A DNA stretch of 64,000 bases from Phoenix dactylifera. Taxonomy: Eukaryota; Streptophyta; Magnoliopsida; Arecales; Arecaceae. The notes beneath the pieces were generated by a model. It did no database searches and was not told the origin of the DNA. It was given only the letters and a program-made list of their open reading frames with translations. Location: the NCBI RefSeq assembly GCF_009389715.1, contig NC_052403.1:13224797-13288796 (forward strand), given 5' to 3'. Of the stretch, positions 32,972 through 44,457 are shown one piece after another (the stretch's first letter is position 1; each line of letters opens with the position of its first letter). The translations under genes and the position numbers were made by a program.

Positions 32972-33531
32972 GTGGACTCGAAGAGTGATCCGCTATCCTT
33001 GGAGCCCCCACTTTTCGACCGCCTTAAGATGAACTTTAATAGTAGTTTGCCATTTGATAGGGGAGGCACAAGTGTAGCCTTTATGATTAGGGATCCTGAG
33101 GTCAGGCTGATTGCAGCGAAAGGACAGCACACTTTCGAGTCATTAGTTTCGGGCAAAACTCAGGGCCGTCTGGAAGAGTGTCTCTTATGCGAGATGAGTT
33201 CTGGAGGCCCGGAGCATCATCCTGAAGGGAGATTCATTAGAGGTGATTGAGGGGATTCTACATAAGGGGGTGGGGTGTTCGACCATCTGCTTCTAGAGGA
33301 CATCCGACGGCTACTACGGAAGTGTGACATCTTTCAGGCTGTGCATGTATTTCGGAAGATGAATAGAGCTGCTGATTGGGTTGCCTTCTTTGCTGCTGAT
33401 CATACTGAAGAAATTCTCTGGATACGCTTTGTATCTGTTCCTCCACCTCTGTAAAGTATTTTGTCTCTTAACTTCAAAAGTAGTGCTCACGCGAGACTAG
33501 TGTGAGCTGCCAATATATCAAAAAAAAAAAG
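32972..33531 (+). pseudogene. LINE 3' end: RNase H domain remnant and poly(A) tail
   Basis: Read with two or more frameshifts, this gives a plant LINE-type RNase H domain: PPLFDRLKMNF, VAFMIRDPEVRLIAA, a GDS motif near 33220-33230, and NRAADWVAFFAADH near 33365-33400 (the N-x-x-AD signature), ending at a stop near 33453. The 3' tail (33475-33531) has the hairpin GTGCTCACGC / GTGTGAGC, then ATATATC and an A11 run. The rest of the element is missing, typical of 5'-truncated LINE insertions. The frame after GD at 33250 is broken, so no protein is made. Confidence 0.8.
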
Positions 33532-35531
33532 AGCGATCTTAGTTGTGATACACAATTTCTCCTCTGCAACATGTTCTCTTATGTCACCTTTAGATTGTAT
33601 CTTTCATGCGAAAAATGAAAGATTTTTTTTTTTTTATTGGTGTCAACCGTTGGATGGTACCTCATACAGATATCCATATGCATAAGTCTCAGAGCAGCTA
33701 TTCCAAGATCCAGTAGTAAATTCGTGCAAAGAAAGGTTAATCCTTCCTTTGAGTTCTCTTTTTTCTCCTTCTAAATAGTATGTTCTTACGAGTGGAAAAA
33801 AAAAAAGAGGCACATAAGAGTTTTGTGCTACATTGGGCTTGACAAATTTTTACTGTAACCAGGCTGTGACGAGCAGCAGCAAAGTGTTCAATAATGAACC
33901 AAGTTGGCTGTGGATTCGTACACTGAAATATTTTCCACATAGCTTTTGGGTTGCATATTTGCATTATGCAGAGGTGAAGACAACAAAGGCGATTTTGGTG
34001 GGGTAAATTATCTTTTTAAACATCAAAGGTTGTGTCCTGATTCACAATATATATATAGCCATATTTTCCTGTCTCTTAGTTCAATATTGCTCCTTTGGAC
34101 ATTGTTTATAAGTCCCATTTATGCTAAGCTATTCAAATATGTGTATATTCTAGCTCATAGAAATGTATGGTGCTTAAAGGGAACATGCTAATTTGCTCTC
34201 CAAAGTAGTGATTGATATGAAAGTTATTGTAACAAGGATAACCTAACGTTTTAATGATTCTTATAAAGACATAGGATGCACTTTCTATTCTTATCTCAAG
34301 TAAATCCCATGCATCCTACATCACTCACTTCCAAATGAATAATTGACTAGAAAAAGTGCATGCAGCAAAGGTTTAGGAATTGCCTTATAAAATTTATAAT
34401 CACAGCTGACAAGGCTTTACATTAATTCTCTATAGAGCCCCGCTGAAATACACAATTTATTGTCACTTTTCATTTTGCGTACAAACCTAAGCTAGGATGG
34501 CCTTCATATTTTAAGTAGGATAAGTCTTAGATGTACAGCTGCACACGAGAAACTTATATATCCCAGCTATTTTGTGAGAATACATACAGATATGCATTTA
34601 GTTCCATATTGGTTATGAACTAGATAGATCTTGAATATTTTTATAGAGCTAAGGAATCCAAATAATACCTTTCGATTAGTCTTTTTAGATAAAGTTTTGG
34701 GTTGGGACAAAATGATATCAGAGTGAATTCGGCCTATGAACTATATGAATCAAAGAATGCTACAACGCTGATCTATTAGGGTTCATCAAGGAATAATTAT
34801 GGTGCTTGTAATTAGATTTGAATGGAATTGGATTTATGGCTTAGTGAGAACGTCATGACTTAAATAATAGGAGTACGTAAATCTGTGATATAAAATTAAA
34901 AATTTAAATAATATTTTTTAGGCAAATAATTTTTGGGTGAAATTTTAGACCATTAAACATTTATTCGCAAGCTCAGAACTTTAGGCGTAAAATGTCAACA
35001 CCTTGATGATGGTGCCCAGAACTCTTTGACTCCCTCGACGGGTTCCCCCTCGGATTGAAGGAGGTTTTGAAAGCCGAGACCATCAATTCGACATCGTTCT
35101 GCTGCGTAAAAGATTACAGGAATTTGATAAACCCTTGTATGATATATAGAAGTTTTTCTACCGCCACCTTCTAACGTAGAACGTTGGATCCATCTCTTCG
35201 GATGCCACGAGAAATTGGCAGGAATCAAAGGCTTGGTCCGGCGGGCGTGAGGATCCAAAGTCCTTTCTTCGGCTTTCATGTTGTTTTTGGGAGGCTGGAT
35301 TCTCGCCCTTTCTTTATTATTTTGCTTTCTAGTTTTTAATGGGAACATTTTGTTCTTCGTGCACTGCACTTTCCTCACCCTCATGTACGTTTGTGCATGA
35401 CTTCACGTAAAAGTTGTGGGCCCACGCATTTAACGGCCCTGCTTCACAAAAACCCTGTTGATGACGTGTCAATATGGGCCCATTAAAAATCCTTGTTGCT
35501 ATTTGAGACCAACCGCTAGTTAGGAGACCAC
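33532..35531. other. AT-rich spacer
   Basis: No gene supported. A 129-codon minus-strand open frame (34995-35384) is relatively GC-rich with no recognisable domain; it could be an element fragment. Confidence 0.5.
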
Positions 35532-36056
35532 TGGGGCTGAAAATGGGCTAGAATCAGGCCGTATTCGGACTAGGGTCAGATCGAATTTGGGCTTTAATGT
35601 AGAACCATTTTATTTTCAGATCGGGCTTGAGTACGTCATTCATTACCTGGCATGGGCTCGGCCTGAGACGGAGTCCAAATTCAAGTCCGATTTTTTTTTT
35701 TTATATATATCTTGTCATTTGGAAAAAATAATGAGAAAGTAAAGTACAAATTAAAATGGCTTTAACTGAGCATAATATATCATGTATCATTTACTTGTGT
35801 TATAGGAAAGGATCTAATTTTTAATTAGCTCATTTACTTGCGAAGTAATATTATGAAATATTGAACTTCAGTTCAGGCTAGACTTATTTTTTGCCCAAAC
35901 GGGTAATTCGGACCGGCCCAATTGAGTTCAAGCCAGACTTGGGCCTGGATTATCCAAAAAATTTTGAGCCTAAACCCGGCTCGAAGCTTGAAAAAAATTC
36001 GGGCCGAGTTCGGGTAAGAGCATGGCATGGCCTGGTCCAGCCCATTTCCAACCCTA
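35532..36056. mobile_element. degenerate hAT-like repeat
   Basis: The left end TGGGGCTGAAAATGGGCT and the inverted right end TAGGGTTGGAAATGGGCT are similar terminal repeats of the GGGCC-rich hAT-like class seen at 2973 and 38094. The interior repeats CGGGC/GCCCG motifs. I could not find a matching 8-bp duplication, so the call is weaker. Confidence 0.5.
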
Positions 36057-36769
36057 GTTGCAAATGGGTTGAGGTGGCTTCTGATTTGGTCGGTCGTGAC
36101 CTGATTAGTTGCAAACCAATCCGTATTTGAAGACCGATGGGTAAGTAAGGATCAAAAATTGGATCCATTTTGAAAATCCAAATAATATAAACTTATTTTT
36201 CTTTACTCCAAATATTTTTTCCATTTCATTAAATAATTTTTCATTTAAAGTAATCTATCTTTGTTCATCTTTGTAACCCATCCTCTTATCTACTTTCACT
36301 TAATTATTTTTAAATATTTATTATTTTTTATGGATTCTTATTTATAATGTTCTCAAATATACCAATATATATTTTTCAAAATTATAGTTTGTAAGCTTGT
36401 ACCCAAGGATGATCAATTTTTTGGATAAGATTGAAAATTTTCTGAAAGAAAATTCATATTTAAGTTAGCCTTTTATTTTAAAAATTATTTAAAAATTTTA
36501 ATATTTTATATTTAATAATTATTATTATCATATTTTTAACTATGGAGTTTACTTGACCCAAATTATAGACTTGATTTGTTTCGATTCGAACTCAAACATT
36601 TTAAGTTAGGTTCTATCATACTTGGCCTAACCTGACCTAAATGGCTTGCTGATTCTAAAATCTTTTCCATAGACCCAACCTGACTTAATGTGACCAACTA
36701 ATGAATTCGATCTGGATCCATAATCTAGACTCGGACATGAAATCAAGTTGAGTTGAGGTCAAGATGCCC
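36057..36769. other. AT-rich spacer
   Basis: Mostly T/A-rich sequence with AACCTGACCTAA-like motifs that may belong to the next repeat. No gene seen. Confidence 0.45.
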
Positions 36770-37430
36770 TAGCTCGACTTGACCTATCTGCAATCCTATA
36801 ATCAAGCTGAACTTGATCGAGCTTGGTCTCATCAAGCTTGGCTTGAAATTAATATCAATTTTGAAAATCAAGAAGTACCTAATATCTTTGTTTAAGTCCT
36901 ATTCTCACCCTAATTTTGATTGGCTTTTCTCTTGTCATACTTTCGAGAAAAGTAAGATTAGTTTGTTTCTTATTTGATCAAGTCTAATTTCAGTGTAATT
37001 TCAAGTCGAGCCTATTTCAAAGAGCTCGATAAAATTTTGTCATGTCAAAATTAATCGAAACAAATCAAGCTTGAATCAAAGTTGAATTGAGCTTGATCAA
37101 GGTTGACTGAAACTCTATTCAAGCTTGGTTCAAGCTTGATTCAATTGTTCAATTTATGCAATTATTATTAACCAAAGATCAATTGATGGATTAGATCTAA
37201 CATTTGATTCATGCTAACTAATATAAATTGGAATATATTTTATCAATTTCTAGCCTTATAAAAGTCGAGCTTGATCAAGCTAGGTCATTTTTTACGCTTG
37301 TTTGAAACTACTTGCAAGCCTATAAATTAAATTCAAGCTCGATCCAATTGTATTCAAAACAAACTTGATTCAAGCTTATTTTGATCCAAACAAAAGTCTG
37401 CCTCAAGCTACTCTGATCAATTGGCAGTCT
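36770..37430. repeat. degenerate CAAGCTTGA-rich dispersed repeat
   Basis: Many copies of CAAGCTTG, AGCTTGATC and GAATCAAG in both orientations. This is typical of degenerate hAT-like plant repeats, but the ends are undefined. Confidence 0.5.
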
Positions 37431-38085
37431 AAGTAATAAGTTCAAGAGTACATTTTGTTCTCTTTCCTTTTATAGCATGTCAATAACAAGAGTGAAGATG
37501 GAGGCATTTGGGCCGGCAAAGCCAACTGATTGAAAGCCTAGAAAAAGACTTGGAGGGAGATTTGGCAAAAAGAGTTGGCCGATGGAAGGGTAGCTACTTT
37601 GGAGGATAGAGTGCTACTTCATAGCTACCCTTCCATGGCTTTTGATCCATTTATTGATACATTTCACATCATCGCAATGAGTTCTAGGTCTCTTTCTTCC
37701 TTGGTCATGGCTTCAACCCAACACCTCTTTCATGTGAAAGCCGACAAGATTTCTGAAGCGTGGGGCTCCTACTAATTACCTACCAAACGTATTGCTTTTC
37801 ACTTGCATGCACTTGAAATGTTTTTGAAGACAATGGAAGCTTCCTAGTTTGAACAAATGGGAAAAAGTTGGTTTAAATTTTTTTGGTTTTATTACAGTAC
37901 CCTTTAATAGTATTTTATTAAAAGGTAGAAGATATCTTGAGCATTCATTTCATGAGGGTATTAAGAAAATTTTGTTCATAATAGGATAGCAGTAGGTTAA
38001 CTACAAATTGACAACTTCCCTTAATTCTTCTTTTTTTTCTTTTTTTCTTTTGAAATAGCAATTAATGTAATAAGTAGTGGAGCCT
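37431..38085. other. spacer, no gene seen
   Basis: A short inverted pair (GAAGGGTAGCTAC near 37586 and GTAGCTATGAAG-like sequence near 37616) is present. Nothing else recognised. Confidence 0.45.
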
Positions 38086-38093
38086 GCTATGGG

Positions 38094-38659
38094 TAGAGGT
38101 GGGCATTGGGCCGGGCCGGGCTATGGGTAGAGGTGGGCATTGGACCGGGCCGCCCATGGCCCAGCCCGGCCCGGCACGAAGCGACCCGCTTGCTACAGTA
38201 ACGGGCCGTTCTAGGCACGGCTCACAAAGGGGGCTGGGCTGGGTTAAGAATTTCTAGCCCACGGGCCGAGCCCGGCACGGCTCATAAGGGCCTGGGCTGG
38301 CACGATTCGTGGGCCAAGCACGGCACGGCCCATAAGGGCCCGGAATGATTCATGGGTATTTTCCCAAAATACCCCTCAAATTAGCCGTTTTATGGCTGTT
38401 GGGAGGGGCAAAATGGATAAAAAGCCACAAATAGCCGTTATGGGCTACCCATAACGGCTATTTTTTTTGGACAGACGGGCCGTGCCTCGCACGGCCCGTG
38501 CCAGGCCTGACATGGCCTGCCACCCCACGGACCTAGGGCCATGCCGGGCTTAGTCTTTAGGTTAAGCGGGCCGTGCTAGGCACGGCCCGTTTAGTAACAG
38601 GCTGGGCCAGGCACGACCCGTTTGGTTTGTGGCCCAGTACGGCCCGATGCCCATCTTTA
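38094..38659. mobile_element. non-autonomous hAT element with duplicated left end
   Basis: Left end TAGAGGTGGGCATTGGGCC; right end, inverted, TAAAGATGGGCATCGGGCC. The 8-bp target duplication GCTATGGG is perfect at 38086-38093 and 38660-38667. The same GCTATGGG plus TAGAGGTGGGCATTGG recurs at 38120-38143, a 34-bp tandem duplication of target site plus element tip. The interior is GGGCC/GGCACGG repeats without coding capacity. Identification as hAT rests on TSD length and tip sequence. Confidence 0.85.
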
Positions 38660-38667
38660 GCTATGGG

Positions 38668-39003
38668 GATCTCCCTATTGCTCCTCCTCCTTGATAACTT
38701 GGGAACTCCAAGGGGAGGAAAACTGATGGCAGACCACTGCAGGGGAAGAGAGAAGGAGGAAGAAGGAGAGAAAGAGAGAAGGAGGAAGAAGAAGAGAAGA
38801 AAAGAAAGAAAGGAGAAAGAAAAAGAAGAAAGGAAGCTAGGGTTTATATAATCATTCAACTCCCTCATACATGCGAGAAGTGGTCTTTATATAGGCCTTA
38901 AATTAGATCAATCAATTGACGACATACCAAATTTGGATCCACAATCAATTGATCAATTGACTAAGTCAATCAATTGATTACATACCAAAATCGATCCAAT
39001 CAC
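38668..39003. other. purine-rich spacer
   Basis: An AGAAGGAGGAAG-type purine tract at 38745-38835 is followed by TCAATTGAT-rich repeats (38910-39010). A TATATAGG near 38893 could be an LTR or promoter remnant. No gene. Confidence 0.45.
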
Positions 39004-39936
39004 TTGACCCAATTACATGACTTAATAGCTAACCCAATTGACTTAACTAGAACAAAAGCAACTAACCAAACTGACTCGACCAATAACAAAAGCAACTAAC
39101 CAAATTGACTCGACCAATAATAAAAACAACTAATTGACTTCATCTTTTGAATGAGGGGCTCTGATGTCCCATCACTCCTTCCAGGTGGAAAACACTCGAC
39201 TCTGTCGAGTGCAGGTCTGGTCGGAAAAATTTCTGCAGGCACGATGAAGGAGGTGCTATTGGGACTAAAGTTGGCAAAGAAGATAAACGCATACATGACA
39301 ATGAAGCCGATGTGATTGTTGTACGGTGTGAACCTGATGGGTCTGCGAGCCTATGGTTGTAGTTAGGCCCGTGTAATGAAGAGGGAAGGCGAAGTGGTTT
39401 AGGGGAATGGTTGTGGGCGCGTGGGCTTGGGCTGGCAAATGGGGGTGCAGGCGTCGGATCAGCCCGATGGGGTGGGTTGGGGAAAGGAGAGAGGGGGGGG
39501 GGGGGTCTGCTGCTATGGTGCGGTCGGTGGAGTCAGGTAGGTGGGGTGGTGAGGTGCAGTGGGGCGGTCGAAAAGAGGCGGTCGACGGTGGGGAAGCGGC
39601 GCCGGTGGAGATAGGAGCGGCGAGGTGGAGGCGACAGACGGTGCAGGGCTGCGACGGTGGCGAAAGAAGTGGTGGCGGCATTGATGGCGCAAGAAGAAGG
39701 AGGTGCTCGGTGGAGGCCCTCGGAGAAGGAGGCGCTCGGTGGAGGCCTCGTAGAAGGAGGCGCTCGGAGGAGGCGGCATTCCAAAGAGCGCTTAGGGAAG
39801 GTTGTAACGGCGACATCAGTTGGTGGTAGCGGGCGCTCGGGCGGTGACGATGGTGGTGCGGCAGCGACGAACGATGGCGGAAGAAGTGGTGGCGGTGTTG
39901 ACGGTGATGAGACCACAAAAGTGCGATCTAAGTACC
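39004..39936 (-). repeat. GC-rich duplicated unit with captured PHT1 fragment, copy 1
   Basis: This unit matches 47813-48860 along its length. It begins with 34-bp-like AACTGACTCGACCAATAACA repeats (about 39055-39130), then a piece of a phosphate transporter gene, then GC-rich GGAGGCGCTCGGTGG-type sequence. Copy 1 lacks about 110 bp near its right end that copy 2 has. Long open frames here are low-complexity artefacts. Confidence 0.8.
39213..39326 (-). pseudogene. PHT1 phosphate transporter exon fragment, copy 1
   Basis: Thirty-eight codons match the conserved eleventh-helix region of plant PHT1 H+/phosphate symporters: [24 protein letters not shown] and VPAEIFP. After EIFPTR the frame is lost; one extra base separates it from the usual RLRST continuation. 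Transporter start, other helices and splice context are absent, so it is a captured, non-functional fragment. Confidence 0.85.
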
Positions 39937-39966
39937 CATTAACTTAGCCTAATGCTAGCAAAATAA

Positions 39967-41716
39967 TGATAAATAATAGGTGTTAACATTTACATGATTA
40001 AATATTTTATCCTTAGCACTTATTATAATTTTTATCATTATTTTATATAAATTCATCTTAAAAGAATGCATCTTCCTAACTGCAGAACAGAGCCCAGATT
40101 CAGCCATCCGCAATGCATCCCGAGCATTTCCACGCCCGCATCCAGTGCGTCCGAATCTAATTCTGCAGCCAGTTTCCGAATTCATAGCATCCCGCATTCC
40201 CCTCTTTCCTCATTTCAAAGGGGTCCACGTTTTCATCCAGCGTCCGCGTGCAGCCCAACATCCCGTGAGCATCTCCGTGTATGATCAGCTCCCAGCCTCC
40301 TCTCCACGCGCGATCAGCTCCATCCAGCTCTGGGAATCCGCGATCAGATCTTCTTCCCCAGTTCCCGCGATGCAGCCGTCTACGACTTCATCCGTCTGCG
40401 TCCACGCACCTCCCAGCGTCCGCGTGCAACGATCCAGCTTCTCCGGAGTTCCAGCCACATCAGCTCCCAGCCTTCCGTCTTCCTCGCAGTCTCCGCGTCC
40501 CAGCTCCATCTCAAGCTCCACCTGTTCGCTACCCAACCTCCCAACATCTTGCAGCCGTCCACCTCTTCCGCATTCACAGCTTCTCCCAGCGCGTGTGATC
40601 ATCCCGCAGCCGTCCACGGTTCATCTCCCTTGCATTCCAACAGATCCCAGCTCCAATCCTCCTTCCGTTCGCGATCAGCTCTCATCCGAGCATCTCAGCT
40701 TCCTTCGGCGACCATCCAGCGCGTCATCCGAATCCCAATCCCGGCCGTCCGCGAGCGATCCACGTCTCCACGCGTCCGATCTTCAGCGCAATCCATCGGC
40801 CCCTTCCATTTCTGAGCCATCCGTGCTTCAGCCGAGCCCGTGTCACATGCGTCCGCCCGCTTCTTCCGCCTCCCCAATCTTCTATGGTTGAGCCTCTCCG
40901 CGTCCGGGATACTCGGCAGCCAACACGAGAGGAGCATCCCGTGTGATCAAGGGGTCCATCGGGAGATATAGGGAGCTTTCTTTCTCGGTCAGGGGGCTCA
41001 TTCTTCCCATTGGAAAACAGAGGAGGGAGGGAGTCCCATTCGAAAAAAAAGAAGAAGAAAGGGAAACAGGGGAGCCCTTGTTTTCCGAGAAAAAAAGAAA
41101 AAGAAAAAAAAGGGAAAATGAAAGAGGGATTAATGCATGAAATGAGTGGCTGATTTCTTAGGTGGAGTGTGATGGAGGAACCTTTGATGTATTACTTTCT
41201 TTGAAGTAAATTATGAACCTTTGCTCTTATTGATTTATATTTTTGATGTGTTATGGGTTCTTGCATAACTATTTTGTAGATAGATTTTTAATGGTTTATG
41301 TTTATTGGTACATGGACTGCTTTAGTATTTGATTTGTCGTTGATGTAATAGGCACGATGAATGCTTAGAAATAGAGTTCATATGTCCATAATATATATTT
41401 CATGTTTTGATCTATTCTACTCTTACATCCTTAAACAAGAATCGCAGGATTTATTCTTGAATGCAATATTATCAAGGGGGATTCCAGATCCCTACACCAT
41501 CTTAATCTATCTAAATTTCAATTCTCTGTTTACTGATTTATTTTCTATTTGCAAAACATCATCTTAATCCACAAATTTATTAAATTAATTAATCTAAAAT
41601 TATATTAAATAATTTTATATATATTTCGTTTCCTGAGGATTCGACCTCGGACTTCCGAGAATTTACTACTTGTGCGATTCTCCTGCACTTGGGAGAACAA
41701 TTTTATTTTTGCATTA
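39967..41716 (+). mobile_element. 5' LTR of a Ty3/gypsy (Tat/Athila-type) element
   Basis: About 1.75 kb from TGATAAATAATAGG to GCATTA, ending six bases before a diagnostic primer binding site. The region 40100-40900 is C/T-rich with degenerate CCGCGATCAGCTCC and CAGCCGTCC repeats; 41000-41120 is purine-rich; the rest is AT-rich. The left limit is inferred from the TGAT...ATTA ends. Confidence 0.65.
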
Positions 41717-41722
41717 AGTTTT

Positions 41723-41740
41723 TGGCGCCGTTGCCGGGGA
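41723..41740 (+). other. gypsy primer binding site
   Basis: TGGCGCCGTTGCCGGGGA is the well-known primer binding sequence of plant Tat/Athila-type gypsy elements. Only about 235 bp of internal domain follow before the sequence changes to the duplicated block. Confidence 0.9.
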
Positions 41741-42289
41741 ACGGCTGATTTATTAGTATAATTTTAGATTTAATTAGTACTTTAGTAGTTAGTCTTTTTC
41801 TTTCGAAAAAAAAAAATTCTTTACTGCTATTTTTTATTCCCTGCACAGTCTGCATCAAACTCTGATATCAAAGTTATTAACCGTCTGATTGAACTCAAAT
41901 GTGGTCGTCAGGTGCAGGACCTGTGTTTCTTTCATCTGAACGGTCTGATTTACATTCTGAGACTATTAGGCAAATATTCGAATATCCCATATTTTCAAGT
42001 ATTTCTGCATATCCTCTATTTTTAGTACATTAACTTTTGAAGATTCTTTGTTTTCTATGGATTTGCAGCTCCTCTCCACCATTTTTTTCTCAAGTTCAGA
42101 TCTTCGGTCATTTTTGCTCACCGTCGATCAGCCCTTTCTCTCCATTTTTGGTTTTATTTGCTGTGTTCGGCTCTTTCACCAACCAATTTGAGGTCTCTTG
42201 TTCCTCTTCTATGGTGTCTCTATCTATGAGAATCGTCGACCATTGGTTTCCCTCTCTTTGAGCTCTGTGCTCATTGCAATTGTCATCTT

Positions 42290-42800
42290 TTATATGTCTT
42301 CTTGCTGCCACATCATTAGATAAGTTAATCAGCCATATCAGCAGACACATCAGTCTGTTACGTTAGTCAGACATATGAATAGACACATCAGTTTGCTATG
42401 TTAATTAGCCATATCAGTAGAACATTAGTCTAACACGTCAATTAGCTACGTCAGAATTGCCAAATATATCAGTTTGCTACGTTAACTTTCTGATCTGTCG
42501 CATCAGTCTCAAAGCTGCTATGTTAGCTTCTATGTTGCCATATCAAATTTTGTATTATCACATCAGTTTGATACATCAATCTACTATATCAGCTTCTGAG
42601 TTGCTATGTCAATTCTTAATCTGCTACATCAGCTTCTAAGCTGCTTGTGTTCTGCCACATCAGACTCTATGCTGCCACATCAGTTCTTCATCTACAACTA
42701 CTTCAGCCTCTAAGCTGCTGTGTTAGCTCCTAGTCTATCACGTTAGCTTCTGAATTGTTGTTTCAGCTCTTGATCTAGTACATCAGTCTCTGGGTACATT
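42290..42800. repeat. degenerate CATCAG/CTGCTA short tandem repeats, copy A
   Basis: Irregular repeats of about 20 bp built from CACATCAGT, CTGCTATGT and CAGCTTCTAAG. The counterpart lies at 58180-58650. Confidence 0.8.
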
Positions 42801-42863
42801 CGTGATCCATCTTCTAAACTCAAGTTGGCACCTACAATACCATCATAAGTTTGAGGGAAGATA

Positions 42864-43200
42864 TTAGTATAATTTTAGGGATCACGTAACAACCTACAAC
42901 ACCCATAATATTTTCTTTTATTAGTGCAATCCTGTATCAACCTATATTATTTTTTTATTAGCATAATCTTATTAAAGTGATTTTAGGGATCACATAACAA
43001 TCTGTATTATCCATAATATTTTTTTTATTAGCATGATCCTATATCAACCTATGTTATTTTTTTTATGTGTAGTTTATACATGAGTATATATAACCCTGAG
43101 ATGTATCGAATGTGATAAAATAAAGATATAAAATTTTTTCTCTTCCTCATTTTTTTAAATTTTTCTCCTCTCCTGTGAATATTTTAACAAAATAAAATGT
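42864..43200 (+). mobile_element. LTR-like segment in copy A
   Basis: It is preceded by a purine-rich GTTTGAGGGAAGA, as a 3' LTR is by its polypurine tract, and starts TATTAGTATAATTTTAGGG (TG changed to TA). It contains a partial internal duplication (GATTTTAGGGATCAC recurs near 42981) and a TATATATAACCC promoter-like stretch near 43087. It matches copy B at 58708 and the stand-alone copy at 57575. Confidence 0.5.
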
Positions 43201-43478
43201 AAGCACTAATTTCTAGAGTTTTGATGTCAAGATCACAATCATAAGATTTGCTGGATCCTTTCAAGTTGCCTCCTCAGCTAAGGTTGTTTTCGGTTCAGAT
43301 TTAAGAAAAGGGAATAGGTCTAGTTATGCCTAGTAAATTGTGATGCCACAAGTGATTCCTATTTTTTATTTGGCTATAATTTCTAGAATAACTTTGTTTG
43401 AGGATATTTCTGTCCAATACAAAAAAAGTAGGAACAAACAATGGTTTTATGCTATAAAGCCAGTGCTACAATGGTTTT

Positions 43479-43541
43479 ATGTATGTATGTATGTATGATG
43501 TATGTATGTATGTATGTATGTATGTATGTATGTATGTATAC
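43479..43541. repeat. (ATGT)n microsatellite
   Basis: About 15 units with one interruption. The matching site in copy B (59297-59321) has about six, so it has changed length since the duplication. Confidence 0.95.
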
Positions 43542-44003
43542 ATCAATGGGCTTTTCTGCATGCTATGCACATGCAATGTTCACATATATGCACATGTGAT
43601 GGATGCTTCTCTTCATGAGTACTAAAAACATGCAGTTCTACACATACCATTATGTTTGTTGGGGTTTACGGTAGCCACTGTAGTTGGCCTAACATTGTTT
43701 ATAATGGCACTCGCTTGATAAATTGGGCAACCCGGTGAAATTTTGCATCGAGCCGTCCACTTATTCATCTCATTACTCACATGGATCTATATAATTTCTG
43801 CTTGAAGAGTGGAACAAGCCTAAGCTGTGTGAATATTAGAAAACTAGTATCTGCCCTGTGCTAGAGAATTAAAAAAAGGATATATTAATTTGTAAATTAA
43901 GATATTACATCAAAACTAAAAAGTATGAAAAATTTTATGTGATGTCTATTTAATAGAATTTCAAAGATAAAAAAGGGGTAAAATCCAAAGGCCGTGACAT
44001 ATA

Positions 44004-44457
44004 GGGCTCGTTTGGTTCGCGGGAAAAGAAGAAGGGAAAGTGTGGTCAACGGAAAAGTAATGAGATGCCTCTTGTTTGGTTGGAGTTTTCAAAGGAGAGA
44101 GATGAGAAAGTTATATTCCCATGGGAATATGATTCCCACATTTCATGGGAAAGTTACTTTCCCATGAGGCGGGAATCACTCCATTTTTATTTTTCCCAAA
44201 AAGACTCTTCAACATTAAAGAAGCATTAAAGAGGCACTAAAGACCTAATTTTTATTAAGGGCATAATAGGAATTATATATAACTTTCATAGGAAAGTGGA
44301 TGGCTAACCAAACATAAGCACTTTGGAAATTTGTCACTTTTTCTTGGTCAACTAAACATACCAAAAGTACTTTCCTAGGCATCCTCTTCCTAAGAATTTG
44401 TTTTCCAGAAATTATATTCCTAGGAGGAAAAATGCTTCCCGCGAACCAAATGAGCCC
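44004..44457. mobile_element. Tourist/Harbinger-like MITE
   Basis: 454 bp with near-perfect 22-bp inverted ends, GGGCTCGTTTGGTTCGCGGG and the same with one change (CGTTT to CATTT). It is flanked by ATA on both sides (44001-44003, 44458-44460), a 3-bp duplication as made by Harbinger-type elements. Non-coding and rich in CCCATGGGAA-type palindromes. Confidence 0.75.

Noticed and set aside
39265..39918. 217-codon His/Pro/Ser-rich frame and its relatives at 47939-48801
   Set aside because: Low-complexity translation of GC-rich repeats. Only the PHT1 piece in another frame has family similarity.
40145..40891. 248-codon Ser/Pro-rich frame
   Set aside because: It lies within the gypsy LTR over CCGCGATCAG-type repeats; no protein features.
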